A stretch of 64,000 bases of DNA from Pyrinomonadaceae bacterium (GCA_014380365.1 JACMJZ010000013.1:62001-126000); one strand, 5' to 3'. Numbered from the stretch's first letter, positions 33,730 through 43,524 are shown. The notes: generated from the letters alone by a model not told the origin. Made by a program: numbers and translations.

Positions 33730-35601
33730 ATGAAACCATCTATCGAACCAGACGACCGTCTCTACCAGTTCGGTCCTTTCTGTTTAGACGCAAAGGAGCG
33801 AGTCCTGCTGCGCGACGGGCGACTAGTGCCCCTCCCAGCTAAGGCCTTGAGCACCCTGCTCGCGCTGGTATTAAGTAGAGGACATCTGGTTGAGAAAGAG
33901 GCCCTCATGAAGGAGGTTTGGCCGGACGAATTCGTCGAAGAGGGTAATCTCGCGCAGCATGTCTTCATACTGCGAAGGGCCCTTGGAGAAACCACCGGGA
34001 GCCCAAAGTACATCGAGACCGTTCCCCGGCGTGGCTATCGCTTTGTTGCACCTATCAGCCAGCCCATCGAAGACAACGCTGCATTAACCGAAAACCCTGG
34101 CGAGCGAATTACCTCCAGTAAAATTACGAATCAGCTATTAGCCGATTTGCAGTCAATCGCCGTGCTGCCATTCGAGACTCTGGGCGCGGAAACGCAAGAC
34201 GAGTATCTCGGACTAGGGATAGCCGACGCGCTCATTACTAAACTAAGCAATCTCAAACGAGTGACAGTCAGGCCCACAAGCGCGGTGCGGAACGCTGTGA
34301 AACACGATCCTGTTTCGGCCGGCAGCGAGCTGAAGGTGGCAACTGTACTCGAAGGAACTATTCAGAAGTGGGATGAGTACATCCGCGTGACAGTGCAGCT
34401 GGTGAGCGTTCAAGATGGGTCTACGCTATGGGCTGAAAAGTTCGACGAGAAGTTCATAAGTATCTTTGCCATAGAAGACTCAATCTCGGAGCAAGTGGCG
34501 GCAGCGCTGGCCGTGAAGTTGACGGCCGACGAGCAAACACAACTAGCCAGGCGTTACACCGAAAACACACGGGCGCACCAGGCCTATTTGAGGGGCCGCT
34601 ACTTCCTTGAGAAGAGGAATCGAGAAGGTATTACGAAAGGCATTGAATACTTCGAGCTGGCGATCAGAATCGATGCCCAATATGCCCTTGCTTATGCCGG
34701 ACTAGCCGATTGCTATGGCTCGCTCGCCGCCTACGATGTGCTGCCGCCAAAAGAGTCGATGCCGAAAGCAAAGGAGGCCGCCTTGAAGGCGCTCAGCATC
34801 GAGCCCAACCTCCCCGAGGCGCACGCCGCGCTTGGCCGCGCTCGAATGTTCGATTGGGATTGGCAAGGCGCGGAGCAAAGCTTCAAGCTGGCCATTGACT
34901 TAAACCCCAACTATGCAACAGCCCGACATCACTATGCTATTTACCTGCGATGTCTGGGACGCTTTGATGAGGCCCTTGCAGAAAGCAGGAAGGCCGAGGA
35001 ACTTGATCCCACTTCAGCTGATCGTAAGTCCACGACAGCAGGGACTCTCTACTGCGCCAGGCATTACGACGAAGCAATCGAAGAACTCCACGAAGCACTC
35101 GAGCTGGACTCTAATAACGTTGTCGCACATTACTACCTGGGACGAATCTATGTGCAAAAGGCCAGGTATGAAGAGGCAATCGCGGAGTATAAGCAGACGA
35201 TCAACCTGCTCGGAAAAAGGCTGGAGCTATGGGCACATCTCGGACATATCTATGCAGTTTCCGGGAGAAAAGACGACGCACAGAAAGTGCTCGCCGAGTT
35301 GGAAAAGGAATCAAACGGGGCTTACGTGCCCTCCTATTTCACGGCGCTAATACACGTAGGACTGGATGAAAAAGAGCAGGCAGTCGAATGGTTGGAGAAG
35401 GCCTACCTGGAGAATGATCTGAATCTGATGTTTCTGGGTGTGGACCCTATGCTTGAAAGCTTACGTTTGCATCCGAGGTTTATGAAACTGCTACAACGCA
35501 CGGGGATAATGCATCACCTGCGGGGAACGATGCACAACGCGCACGAGGAGGAGACTGGCCTCTCCAAAGACAAAAGTTTCGCGGTGCGAATGCAGCGGTG
35601 A
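33730..35601 (+). CDS. Winged-helix transcriptional regulator with TolB-like and TPR domains
   Basis: The product has 623 residues. Residues 10-108 are an OmpR/ToxR-type winged helix ('YQFGPFCLDAKERVLLRDG', the 'EVWPDEFVEEGNLAQHVFILRRAL' recognition region, and the wing 'YIETVPRRGYRFVAP'). Residues 145-270 form the TolB/FlgO-like domain common in these proteins ('IAVLPFETLGAETQDEYLGLGIADAL'). TPR repeats fill about 290-590 ('YALAYAGLADCYGSLAAY', 'ATARHHYAIYLRCLGRFDEAL', 'VVAHYYLGRIYVQKARYEEAI'). Unlike CadC it has no membrane helix, so it is a cytoplasmic regulator. It diverges from the giant surface-protein operon and is a candidate controller of it; no binding site was identified. The signal it senses is unknown. 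Confidence 0.9.
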   Translation: MKPSIEPDDRLYQFGPFCLDAKERVLLRDGRLVPLPAKALSTLLALVLSRGHLVEKEALMKEVWPDEFVEEGNLAQHVFILRRALGETTGSPKYIETVPRRGYRFVAPISQPIEDNAALTENPGERITSSKITNQLLADLQSIAVLPFETLGAETQDEYLGLGIADALITKLSNLKRVTVRPTSAVRNAVKHDPVSAGSELKVATVLEGTIQKWDEYIRVTVQLVSVQDGSTLWAEKFDEKFISIFAIEDSISEQVAAALAVKLTADEQTQLARRYTENTRAHQAYLRGRYFLEKRNREGITKGIEYFELAIRIDAQYALAYAGLADCYGSLAAYDVLPPKESMPKAKEAALKALSIEPNLPEAHAALGRARMFDWDWQGAEQSFKLAIDLNPNYATARHHYAIYLRCLGRFDEALAESRKAEELDPTSADRKSTTAGTLYCARHYDEAIEELHEALELDSNNVVAHYYLGRIYVQKARYEEAIAEYKQTINLLGKRLELWAHLGHIYAVSGRKDDAQKVLAELEKESNGAYVPSYFTALIHVGLDEKEQAVEWLEKAYLENDLNLMFLGVDPMLESLRLHPRFMKLLQRTGIMHHLRGTMHNAHEEETGLSKDKSFAVRMQR

Positions 35602-35686
35602 GGCTACCCTGCCTAACCTGAGGTTCATCCGCGGCCTTGTCATTTACGAACCCACCCGCTGACGCAGGCGGTACTGACAGTTGACC

Positions 35687-38600
35687 CTATGCCGCCGACG
35701 GCGCGCTCTCGCGAGCCTGGCTGCTAATCTGGTAAATCGCTTCCATCACTGCCGACCGTACTTCCGAGGGCAGAGAGCCTCTCACCGCCAGACGGCGAAA
35801 CGACGGCACGATCTCAGGCTGTCCACTGAGCGCAAGCAGCTTAACCACTGCGATGCGCACTTCGGCGTTGGGGTAATCCTCAATTGCTTGCATGAGCGGC
35901 TTGATCTCTCCGGCCTTGGCCATCAGGAAAAGCAGCGAAAACGCGTCATAAGTTTTCTCGCGGCTTTCGCCAGTCAGGTTACCGACGGCCTCTGTCGCCA
36001 GTCCGGAACCCGCCAACGCCTGTCCAATCTTGCGGCGACGCTCGGGTGAACCTTCGCGCAGTGCACGAGTAAACGTGGCCGCACGATCCGCCTGCATATC
36101 AAAAAGGGCACGTGCTGCCGCGTTACGAACGTCCGCCGACTCGTCGTCAAACGCACGCGTGATGCAGCGAAACGCATCGTCGCCGCCAACTCGCACGACC
36201 TCAGCCAGGCCCGCGACTCGCTCATCGGCATCAGCGCTGTTAAGCCGGTTCAGGATATCGGAAGGAATTCCCGCGTCGTCTTCCGCTGAAACAATTCCCT
36301 TTTCAGCAAAAACAACGTCGAGACCTTTCGCTGGTTCCGCCACTGGCTCCAGCGCAAAGGCCAGCTCGTCAACTGCGTTGACTGTTTCGTCCTCGACCTC
36401 CAGCATTGCATCGCTGCTGGTGACATCGCGCTCGACTTCGATATCGACGTCAACCCACGACAGCTCAGCAGGAGAAAACTCAGTCGTTGCAGTTTCAAAC
36501 TGAAACGATTCCATGGGCGACTCTGTCTGCGCTTCCTGCTCAACGCGGACCCGCGCTTCAGCTTCCAGTCGCGCTTCTTCTTCTCTCACGAGGGCTTCAG
36601 CTTCAGCCCGGCGCTGAACTTCTTCTTCCGCCCTGGCGCGCGCTTCCACAACAATCCGTTGCGCATCCTCCTCAGCCTTGGTGCGCGCTTGCTGCTCGGC
36701 TTGCAGTCGGGCTTCTTCTTCTTTCACGCGAGCTTCAGCTTCGGTGCGTAGTCGCGACTCTTCTTCGGCTCTCGCACGAGCTTCCACGGTGAAACGTTCG
36801 GCTTCTTCTTCGGCCTTGACTCGAGCTTCCTGTTCGGCTTCGAGACGAGCCTCTTCCTCTTTCAGACGCGCCTCAGCTTCCGCACGGCGTCGAGCCTCTT
36901 CTTCAGCTTTCGTACGCGCCTCTTCGGCAAGCCTGCGGGCGTCCTCTTCCGCCTGAGCATGAGCTTCCGTCTCAGATCGAAGGACGGCTTCCTCCTCTCT
37001 CACGCGAGTTTCAAACTCCGCACGGCGCCGAGCTTGTTCCTGCGTCCGGGCACGGATTTCTTCAGAAGCTCGCAGCGCTTCCTGCTCAGCCTGCGCTTCC
37101 TGTTCGTTCAAACGAACCTCAGCCTCAGTGCGGCGTTTGATCTCGGCTTCAATCCGATTGCGCTGATCTTCTTCAGCCTGGACCAAAGCGAAAATCTCAG
37201 ACCTCAAGTTTTGCTCTTTCTCAGCCCTGCCCTGTGCGTCTGCCTGGGCCTTCGCTTTGACAGATTCGAGCTCGGCAAGGCGACGCTCAGCGTCCTCTGC
37301 TTCCACGCGCGCTTGTTCCGCCGCCTGGATTTGCGCTTCCGCAGCGCGACGCCGCGACTCAACTAATTGCTCTTCCTGAGCACGACGCTCGGTTTCTATT
37401 TCCAGCCGCTGCCGTTCTGCTTCCAGCTGGCGGCGCGACTCCTCTTCAGCCTTCAAACGCTGCTGGGCTTCCACCAATAGACGGGCTTCTTCTTCGGCGT
37501 GCTGTCGGGCAACTTCCAACTCTGCACGACGACGAGAGAGTTCGGCGGCGACTTGCATGAGTGTTTCCTGCTCAAGTCGAAACTGAGCCGCCTCGGCGCG
37601 ATCGCGTTCTTCAGCTTCCAGACGCAGGCGCTCTTCCTCTGCGCGACGGTGAGCCTCGGCAACAGCGCGGGCGCGAAGTTCTTCTTCCTCGCGGCGCTTC
37701 GCTTCCTCTTCAGCTTTCCGCTGTGCTTCTTCTTCGGCCTGGCGTTTCGCTTCCTGTTCAGCTCGAATACAAGCTTCCACTTCAGCCATCAATCGCGCTT
37801 CTTCGGCGGCGCGGGCCTGTGCCTCTTCTTCTGCGCGACGACGCAACTCTTCCTCAGCTCGCCGTTTCGCTTCGAGCTCCATCTGGATGCGCATTTCCAC
37901 TTCGGCTCGCAAGCGAGCTTCCTCGGCTGCACGCGCGACAGCTGCCTCTTCGGCCTGGCGGCGCATCTCTTCCTGCACGCGACGGCGCATGTCCTCTTCA
38001 GCCTGCCGACGCGCTTCTTCGATCACACGCGCCCGGGCCTCTTCCTCCGCACGGCGCTTGGCTTCCTCTTCTGCCTTGATTCGCGCTTCGAGTTCTGCCT
38101 GCTTGCGAGCTGCTTCAGCATCGGCCCGTTTGCGCGCGAGTTCGGCGGCGGCTTTCCGGAGCGTTTCAGCCTCTAAACGAAACTGTGCTTCCTCTTCAGC
38201 ACGCAGGCGCGCCTCTTCTTCCGCACGGCCGCGAGCTTCAAGCTCGGCTCTTAATCTGTTCTCTTCTTCAACCTTTTGGCGCGCGGCTTCTTCAACTTGT
38301 CTGCGTGCTTCCGCCTCCACACGCACGCGAACCTCAATCTCCATTCGTGCCTGCACTTCTCGCTCAATCGTCAGGCGGGCTTCATCTTCGGCTTTCTGCC
38401 GCGAGGCCTGGGCTTCAAGGCGTTTGTGCTCCAAGGCATCCGCGGCGTTTCTCAAGGCTTCCTCTTCGCGCAACAGTTGCTGTTCAGCATTCGCAAAACT
38501 ATCGTCAACTGCGGGCGTTACCGGCATAGGCGGGGTGGTGCTCATTGGCTCTTCTCGCTCTCTCTGCTCAAATGCACTGAGGTACTCAGCAAAAATCTCG

Positions 38601-39487
38601 CGCTTTGGGGTTTGCGCCTCCGGTGCGACGACGGGTTTTTCAACGATGTGGAGGTTGGGTTTCGGTTTCACAGGTGTACTCTTTGCTTGAGTGACTGCTA
38701 TCGAATTGATTGCGTGCCGAATTACAGCCTCGGGCAACTGGCGGCTGTTTTCGGTGACGAGTAGTTCGTTGAGCGGGGCAATTGCTGCTGGATCTCCAAC
38801 TTGACCAAGAGATTCCACTGACGCACGCCGCACCTCCGGGGCACTATCGGAGAGTGCTCCAACGAGATGCGCGGTGGCCATGGAATCGCGGACGACTCCT
38901 AACTTGCGCGCGGCGGCCGCGCGTTCAGCTGGAGAATCTGCAGTTCTTAGCTGTTTCGTTGCATCATCGAAATATCCATGGTCGATAAAGGCGCGACGGG
39001 CCGGCTCATGATGATCGTAATTGCGACCGGAAAGCGCCGCCATGAGTTGTGCGCTGATATCTTTACGAGCGACCGCATCCTTTGCGTTAATTACTTCGAC
39101 GTCGTATTCGCCTCCCGATAAAAGTTTTCCCACTTCAGTAGCAGAGCCTTCAAACTGACCAATCGTAACTGGGAGTGGTAGCTCTTCGATCGACGGTTTC
39201 GCCTCCGATAATTGCGGTGTGCGAATGGGTAAAGCAGGAGTCTTCTCCGGAACGGGACGTGGTGACGGGACTTCAGTTTCGGTTTCGCCATCTGTCGCTT
39301 CGGCGGCTTGTCGTTGAGCGTTCAGAAAGGCGATCAGTTCCGGTTTGCTGGAGGTCAGCGCATCGCGCAACTCAGCGGTCAAAGCGCCCTTGGGTGCGTC
39401 GACTTTAAGGCGATCGTTGTTGTCGCCGGCGAGTTCCAGCTTGATGCCAAGCTGTGCGCAAGTCTCAATTAATGCTTCGATCTTCAT
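35687..39487 (-). CDS. TubC-type docking domain + HEAT + long coiled coil + HEAT protein
   Basis: The product has 1266 residues. Residues 1-55 ('MKIEALIETCAQLGIKLEL', 'APKGALTAELRDALTSSK', 'PELIAFL') match the TubC N-terminal docking domain, otherwise known from the start of NRPS/PKS subunits. A HEAT block lies at about 170-265. Residues about 330-985 are an almost unbroken coiled coil of 'EEARxRAEEEA' repeats. Residues about 1085-1260 form a second HEAT block. There is no signal peptide or membrane helix, so the protein is cytoplasmic. Its start overlaps the stop of the previous gene (39484-39487), so it is coupled to the AMIN-like protein. The C-terminal HEAT block resembles that of the 845-residue gene in the same unit. 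It probably acts as a long scaffold. No biosynthetic genes are nearby, so the docking domain must have another partner. Confidence 0.9.
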   Translation of the reverse strand: MKIEALIETCAQLGIKLELAGDNNDRLKVDAPKGALTAELRDALTSSKPELIAFLNAQRQAAEATDGETETEVPSPRPVPEKTPALPIRTPQLSEAKPSIEELPLPVTIGQFEGSATEVGKLLSGGEYDVEVINAKDAVARKDISAQLMAALSGRNYDHHEPARRAFIDHGYFDDATKQLRTADSPAERAAAARKLGVVRDSMATAHLVGALSDSAPEVRRASVESLGQVGDPAAIAPLNELLVTENSRQLPEAVIRHAINSIAVTQAKSTPVKPKPNLHIVEKPVVAPEAQTPKREIFAEYLSAFEQREREEPMSTTPPMPVTPAVDDSFANAEQQLLREEEALRNAADALEHKRLEAQASRQKAEDEARLTIEREVQARMEIEVRVRVEAEARRQVEEAARQKVEEENRLRAELEARGRAEEEARLRAEEEAQFRLEAETLRKAAAELARKRADAEAARKQAELEARIKAEEEAKRRAEEEARARVIEEARRQAEEDMRRRVQEEMRRQAEEAAVARAAEEARLRAEVEMRIQMELEAKRRAEEELRRRAEEEAQARAAEEARLMAEVEACIRAEQEAKRQAEEEAQRKAEEEAKRREEEELRARAVAEAHRRAEEERLRLEAEERDRAEAAQFRLEQETLMQVAAELSRRRAELEVARQHAEEEARLLVEAQQRLKAEEESRRQLEAERQRLEIETERRAQEEQLVESRRRAAEAQIQAAEQARVEAEDAERRLAELESVKAKAQADAQGRAEKEQNLRSEIFALVQAEEDQRNRIEAEIKRRTEAEVRLNEQEAQAEQEALRASEEIRARTQEQARRRAEFETRVREEEAVLRSETEAHAQAEEDARRLAEEARTKAEEEARRRAEAEARLKEEEARLEAEQEARVKAEEEAERFTVEARARAEEESRLRTEAEARVKEEEARLQAEQQARTKAEEDAQRIVVEARARAEEEVQRRAEAEALVREEEARLEAEARVRVEQEAQTESPMESFQFETATTEFSPAELSWVDVDIEVERDVTSSDAMLEVEDETVNAVDELAFALEPVAEPAKGLDVVFAEKGIVSAEDDAGIPSDILNRLNSADADERVAGLAEVVRVGGDDAFRCITRAFDDESADVRNAAARALFDMQADRAATFTRALREGSPERRRKIGQALAGSGLATEAVGNLTGESREKTYDAFSLLFLMAKAGEIKPLMQAIEDYPNAEVRIAVVKLLALSGQPEIVPSFRRLAVRGSLPSEVRSAVMEAIYQISSQARESAPSAA

Positions 39488-40782
39488 AGTTCAAAAACCT
39501 CCCGGTCCTGGTCTGCATCCCTGTGTTCGCGAACGGCCGCAGTCGCAAATCCTGCCGGCGCCGGCTGTGGCGTCCAGACTTCCCGACGAGGCTTAGGCGC
39601 GCTCGTCACGGGGCTCGTCGCGACAGGAGTCGGGGTGAATGGCGTGTCTGCGACGACGGGCCGGCCCGCTACCTTTTCTGAGATCGGCTTCGCCGGGGAT
39701 TTTTGCGAAGTCTTGCCGGTAGCAACTCCGCGACCCTTCAAGCGAGACCACAATACGATTCCTACCAAGAGAGCCAGCGCAACCAGGCCCCCAATTATTA
39801 GACCTGATCGGTTTAGCTTCGCCCACGCCTTTAGAAACTTGATCCGGCTATCCCAACTGGTCGCCTGGGGCGTTTTCGAACTGGCCGATACAGGTGCACC
39901 GGCGGGTTGCTGAACATTGGTTGTGCCGATGGTCGCAGGTGTGGCCAAAACGGTCGGGGCGGTCGGCCCAGTAGTTGTTGCGGGCGTGCTAAAAGGTGAT
40001 GGCACTCCGGCTGGCGAAGTAGCTGACGGGGGGAACGTTGTCTTTGTTTGCGAAGATTGGGTTCCCGTTGGCGGGTTGCTTCGGCTACTTTGACGGTCGT
40101 TGGCTGGCGTTACATTTCGTCGAGTCGACCTGTTGGCGCGCGTCGTTTCACGCGTCGTTTCACGCGTCGTTTCACGATAGTTACTTGCAGGATACTCAGG
40201 AGAAAGATTGGGAGACTCGTTCCGACGAGACGCCGCAGACGGAGTCGCAGTCATTGGCGGCACAGGGCCGGCGGCTGCTTCCGAATCGCTCGCGTTTCTG
40301 CGATTGCGGCTGGTGGGGTAGCTCTTCGGGGTATTTACCGGCGCGACTTTTCGGGCAGTTCCGACAGCCGAAAAAATCACGTCCAGCCGATTCGAACGCT
40401 GATCCACACGCGCTGTAGCACCCGGTTGCAGTTTGAACGAGACGATGACACTGTCTCCAACTTTTTGCACCTGAACATCTTCAAATCCGTTGCCACGGAA
40501 ATTAGGCGTCGCCGCAGCGAAATCCGCCACAGGAATCTTGACGTAGAAACGATCGCCGCGCCGGAAAGCCTCGTAATCATTTAACGCTGAGTCAGAGACG
40601 ATCGTGACCCGCGCTCCTTCCGCAGCATCTCCCAACTGCAGTGCCGTGACGCGCCTTTGGTTCTTAATCTGCGACAAGCCCAACGTCGTGGCCAGGGAAA
40701 TCAGGCCCAGAAACGCAAACAATACGATGACGCGGCGACATCTATTTTCCAGAATCATTGACTTGAGTGAATTCGTTTTCAT
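39484..40782 (-). CDS. AMIN-like domain membrane protein
   Basis: The product is about 432 residues from the ATG at 40782. A TTG at 40857 would give 457 residues and overlap the upstream stop by 11 nt; neither start has a clear ribosome-binding site. An N-terminal hydrophobic segment ('VIVLFAFLGLISLATTLGL') is a signal anchor. It is followed by an AMIN-like beta domain ('VTIVSDSALNDYEAF', 'RFYVKIPVADFAA', 'VGDSVIVSFKLQPGA'). A long Ser/Thr/Pro/Arg-rich linker comes next, containing RETT repeated three times. Then there is a second membrane helix ('GLIIGGLVALALLVGIVLW') and a Pro-rich tail. AMIN domains bind peptidoglycan or sit at secretin and amidase complexes. The topology suggests an envelope part of the HEAT/TubC unit, to which it is coupled by overlap. 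Confidence 0.82.
   Translation of the reverse strand: MKTNSLKSMILENRCRRVIVLFAFLGLISLATTLGLSQIKNQRRVTALQLGDAAEGARVTIVSDSALNDYEAFRRGDRFYVKIPVADFAAATPNFRGNGFEDVQVQKVGDSVIVSFKLQPGATARVDQRSNRLDVIFSAVGTARKVAPVNTPKSYPTSRNRRNASDSEAAAGPVPPMTATPSAASRRNESPNLSPEYPASNYRETTRETTRETTRANRSTRRNVTPANDRQSSRSNPPTGTQSSQTKTTFPPSATSPAGVPSPFSTPATTTGPTAPTVLATPATIGTTNVQQPAGAPVSASSKTPQATSWDSRIKFLKAWAKLNRSGLIIGGLVALALLVGIVLWSRLKGRGVATGKTSQKSPAKPISEKVAGRPVVADTPFTPTPVATSPVTSAPKPRREVWTPQPAPAGFATAAVREHRDADQDREVFEL
40141..40176 (-). repeat. 12-bp tandem triplication inside the AMIN-like gene
   Basis: CGTCGTTTCACG occurs three times in direct succession and encodes RETT three times in the linker of the AMIN-like protein. It keeps the frame, so it is a length-variable linker site. 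Confidence 0.95.
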
Positions 40783-40846
40783 TGGGGCAGTGGAGGGAGA
40801 GCGGCCGGTTGTATTATGCGTTCCTAACGGCCTGTAGTCCAGAGAA

Positions 40847-43384
40847 TCATTCTTCAATCTCTTTCAGGGTTGCAGCCTCAAACATGGGTTCGAATTCAAA
40901 CTGATTGTCAGGCTCAACCTCGGCAGTTGACCCAGCCTCACAGGCCGGCGTGATGTTCGCAGCAAACTCGGACGTGACATCATCCGCCTCAGTTTCGCTG
41001 GAAACGACTTCAAATTGCGACTCGCTTGCGGTCGCCGCGGGCGCCTCCGTTTCCTCTTCTTTGGGTTGGGCCTGTTCCAGCTTGTACAGCGCCTCCAAAA
41101 GCGCAGTTTTCACGTCTTCGCGCATTCCATCTTTCACAGCTAGTTCGCGTAACTGGTCATACACTTCAGCCTGCCCGGCGCATGCCAACAAGTGCACGGC
41201 CTTAATGCGAACGTCCCCGTTGGAGTGATCCGCAATCGCATCCAACACCGGCTGATTCATTTTCGCTTTCGCCAGCAGGCAGATGAGCGAGAACGTCTCG
41301 TACGCCTGGCGATGATCGCTGGTGGCCAGACGATCAAGATTCTGCGATACGATTCCCGCCTGAATGCAAGCTTTAGCAACGCTACTTATCGTGGCTTCGT
41401 CACTGGTCTCAATGACGCGTACATAAGCCTCTGAACGATCGAAACTCAGGCGATTCAATGAACGTGCAGCCGCGGCCCTCACCTCACGAGTCTCATCGGC
41501 CATCCCGATTAGAATCGCGGGAAAGACTGATTCGTTGTTGATTGTGCCCAGGCTCGATATCGCCATTGAACGAAGGTTCGGCTCAGGATCGTTGCGCGCG
41601 ACCAGGGCCATTGCCTCGATTGAGCTTTGCACTCGAAACTGCACGAGCGTCTTCAATCCTTCGGCGCGTAACTGAACATCGTCGCTGGATACTAACGCCA
41701 GAGCTTTCGACAATTGGTCGTCGTCAGCTGTCTCCGGCAACTCTTCCACTGAGCTGGTAGGCTCGAGATGCGTTATCTGCTCGACTACGTCGTTGTCCAG
41801 TCCACTTCCCAACAGCGCAGGTTCGGGCATTACGGCGTCGAAGAAGTCCAGCCCTTCGACCGAGCAGGCGCTCAGCGTGCGGCTCAACAATCCGCTGGGA
41901 AAGTCGGGGTGCGTTCTGGCGATGTCCAGCAACGCTCCGATGGCCGCCGGAAGTTTTAACTCGCCAATACTCTCCACGGCCTGATTGCGTACGATTGATT
42001 CCGAGTCGTAAAGCCCTTCCAGCAGGAACGGCAAAGCCGTAGGCGACTTGATTTCACCGAGAGATCGCGCGGCGGAGGTCCGCTCGAAAGCATCGGGAGC
42101 AAGCAGCAATGCGGCGCATTGGCGAGCCACGAAGCCGTACTCTTCCAGGGCTTCCCGCGCCTTGCGGCGACCGTTCTCATCAAGATCTGGGGAGTTCACA
42201 CTCTTAATTAGCGAAGTCTCAATCGCGCGCCGGTCATCGATGGCACGCGAGGAGAGCACGTCCAATCTGTGTGGCTGCCCAAAAACGAGCTTCCCGACCT
42301 CTTGATCTATTCGATATGCGCCGAATAACGAAGTGGGCCCAGCGACCTGTAAACGGCTGGAAGTCTGGCGTGCCAATCCGGTTGACCCGTTTGAGGCGCT
42401 CACCCGGGGAGAATGGCCGTCCTTAACCAAACCGGTACCTGCGTCTGCGTTGCGCGGGGCGTGCACCATAGATGTTTCGAGACCTTCGCCTTCCTCTAAT
42501 TTAGCAACCGCCTCGCTGTCGACCGCATCTGCGACAGCCTGGCGCGAACGAAGTTTGCGAGAAACAAGCAGACCGAACAAACCCAACGCCATCACAACCA
42601 GGACACTGGAACCGGAAAAAACTGATGCTACCAAACCGTCGTCTTCGGGTTGAATCTCTATCTCGGATGCCGGCACCACTGCGGCCAGCGGTTCAGTCCC
42701 TTGATAAGAAGTCTGATTAGGTACGCTTGCCTGGGGCCCCATTTGTTGGTTCCAGTTACTCGAGTTCTGAGCGGTCTCTGCACCTGTTGGAACCGACCTC
42801 GAAGTCAGATCATTAGCACTAGTGGACAATCTAAACGGCGCGCCATCTTGCCCTCCCGGATTCGAGTACTGCCCATCGCGAGGAAGCCTTTCGTCCGACG
42901 ATGACGATGAGGATGCTGACTCGGCGTCAACGGACCGGGGATCTAGTTTGCCATTAACTGCCAGATGCAATTTGTTATCGGAGGACTGCACCTGGACGCC
43001 CGCGCCGGGTTTCGTTTGCACCACGATTTCGAGCGAAGTGCCCACGCGACGAACCTTCACACCGCGGACCGTCTTCATTGAACCAGCCGCGACCGTGTTG
43101 GGAACAACCACATGATATCCTTCACTATCCTGCCAGGTCTGCGCTCGGCCGAGTGAGCCATCGGCGGCAATCGATACTGTCGTTCCGTTCGCTCCCGCAC
43201 TAGCCGAGACGTTAGTGACCTTGAGCGGCGGCTTTTGAGCCTGAGCTTGAAACGAAGGCACGCTTGCCGTAGCCGCAAACAAGAGCATGGCGGCTGCAAT
43301 TAGTTTGATTCCAAATAGGCGCAGGCTCACCCTGTCGTTACAGCCGCGACTTAAATATCCACTTGGGTTGAAAGGAGTCTTCAT
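40847..43384 (-). CDS. AMIN-like, membrane-anchored HEAT-repeat protein
   Basis: The product has 845 residues. A signal sequence is visible ('LIAAAMLLFAATASVPSFQAQA'), followed by an AMIN-like beta domain at about 52-150 ('GTTVSIAADGSLGRAQTW', 'YHVVVPNTVAAGS', 'GVQVQSSDNKLHLAV'). After a low-complexity linker comes a transmembrane helix at about 258-280 ('SVLVVMALGLFGLLVSRKL'). The cytoplasmic part has HEAT repeats at about 395-765 ('SAARSLGEIKSPTALPFLLEGL', 'SIVRNQAVESIGELKLPAAI', 'EVRAAAARSLNRLSF'). The last HEAT block ('GDVRIKAVHLLACAGQAEVY', 'DVKTALLEALYKLEQ') is paralogous to the end of the 1266-residue protein. An envelope-to-cytoplasm linker is the simplest reading. It is the first gene after the response regulator, 127 nt downstream of its stop. 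Confidence 0.88.
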   Translation of the reverse strand: MKTPFNPSGYLSRGCNDRVSLRLFGIKLIAAAMLLFAATASVPSFQAQAQKPPLKVTNVSASAGANGTTVSIAADGSLGRAQTWQDSEGYHVVVPNTVAAGSMKTVRGVKVRRVGTSLEIVVQTKPGAGVQVQSSDNKLHLAVNGKLDPRSVDAESASSSSSSDERLPRDGQYSNPGGQDGAPFRLSTSANDLTSRSVPTGAETAQNSSNWNQQMGPQASVPNQTSYQGTEPLAAVVPASEIEIQPEDDGLVASVFSGSSVLVVMALGLFGLLVSRKLRSRQAVADAVDSEAVAKLEEGEGLETSMVHAPRNADAGTGLVKDGHSPRVSASNGSTGLARQTSSRLQVAGPTSLFGAYRIDQEVGKLVFGQPHRLDVLSSRAIDDRRAIETSLIKSVNSPDLDENGRRKAREALEEYGFVARQCAALLLAPDAFERTSAARSLGEIKSPTALPFLLEGLYDSESIVRNQAVESIGELKLPAAIGALLDIARTHPDFPSGLLSRTLSACSVEGLDFFDAVMPEPALLGSGLDNDVVEQITHLEPTSSVEELPETADDDQLSKALALVSSDDVQLRAEGLKTLVQFRVQSSIEAMALVARNDPEPNLRSMAISSLGTINNESVFPAILIGMADETREVRAAAARSLNRLSFDRSEAYVRVIETSDEATISSVAKACIQAGIVSQNLDRLATSDHRQAYETFSLICLLAKAKMNQPVLDAIADHSNGDVRIKAVHLLACAGQAEVYDQLRELAVKDGMREDVKTALLEALYKLEQAQPKEEETEAPAATASESQFEVVSSETEADDVTSEFAANITPACEAGSTAEVEPDNQFEFEPMFEAATLKEIEE

Positions 43385-43500
43385 CTTATTTAGGGCCGGG
43401 ATGGGTGCTTTGAACCTGGCCGGCGGGGGAAGGAAACCAAATGCAGTCCAAACAATTGAAGGCTGGATTTGGCGTAGAAACTACGTGATGTTTGGCGAGA

Positions 43501-43524
43501 CGACGAACCTGTTATTGTTCGTCG
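43501..43524 (-). other. Hairpin over the response-regulator stop codon
   Basis: CGACGAAC and GTTCGTCG form an 8-bp perfect stem with an 8-nt loop that contains the TAA stop of the response regulator. No run of U follows on the minus strand, so it is not a standard intrinsic terminator. It could be a weak pause or mRNA-stability element between the regulator and the HEAT/AMIN genes. Confidence 0.35.

Noticed and set aside
36487..38764. Long plus-strand open frames opposite the coiled-coil gene
   Set aside because: They mirror the biased EAR-rich codons of the minus-strand gene, overlap one another in several frames and lack ribosome-binding sites.
43501..43524. Rho-independent terminator after the response regulator
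   Set aside because: The stem is good but no U tract follows on the transcribed strand, so it is listed only as a hairpin.
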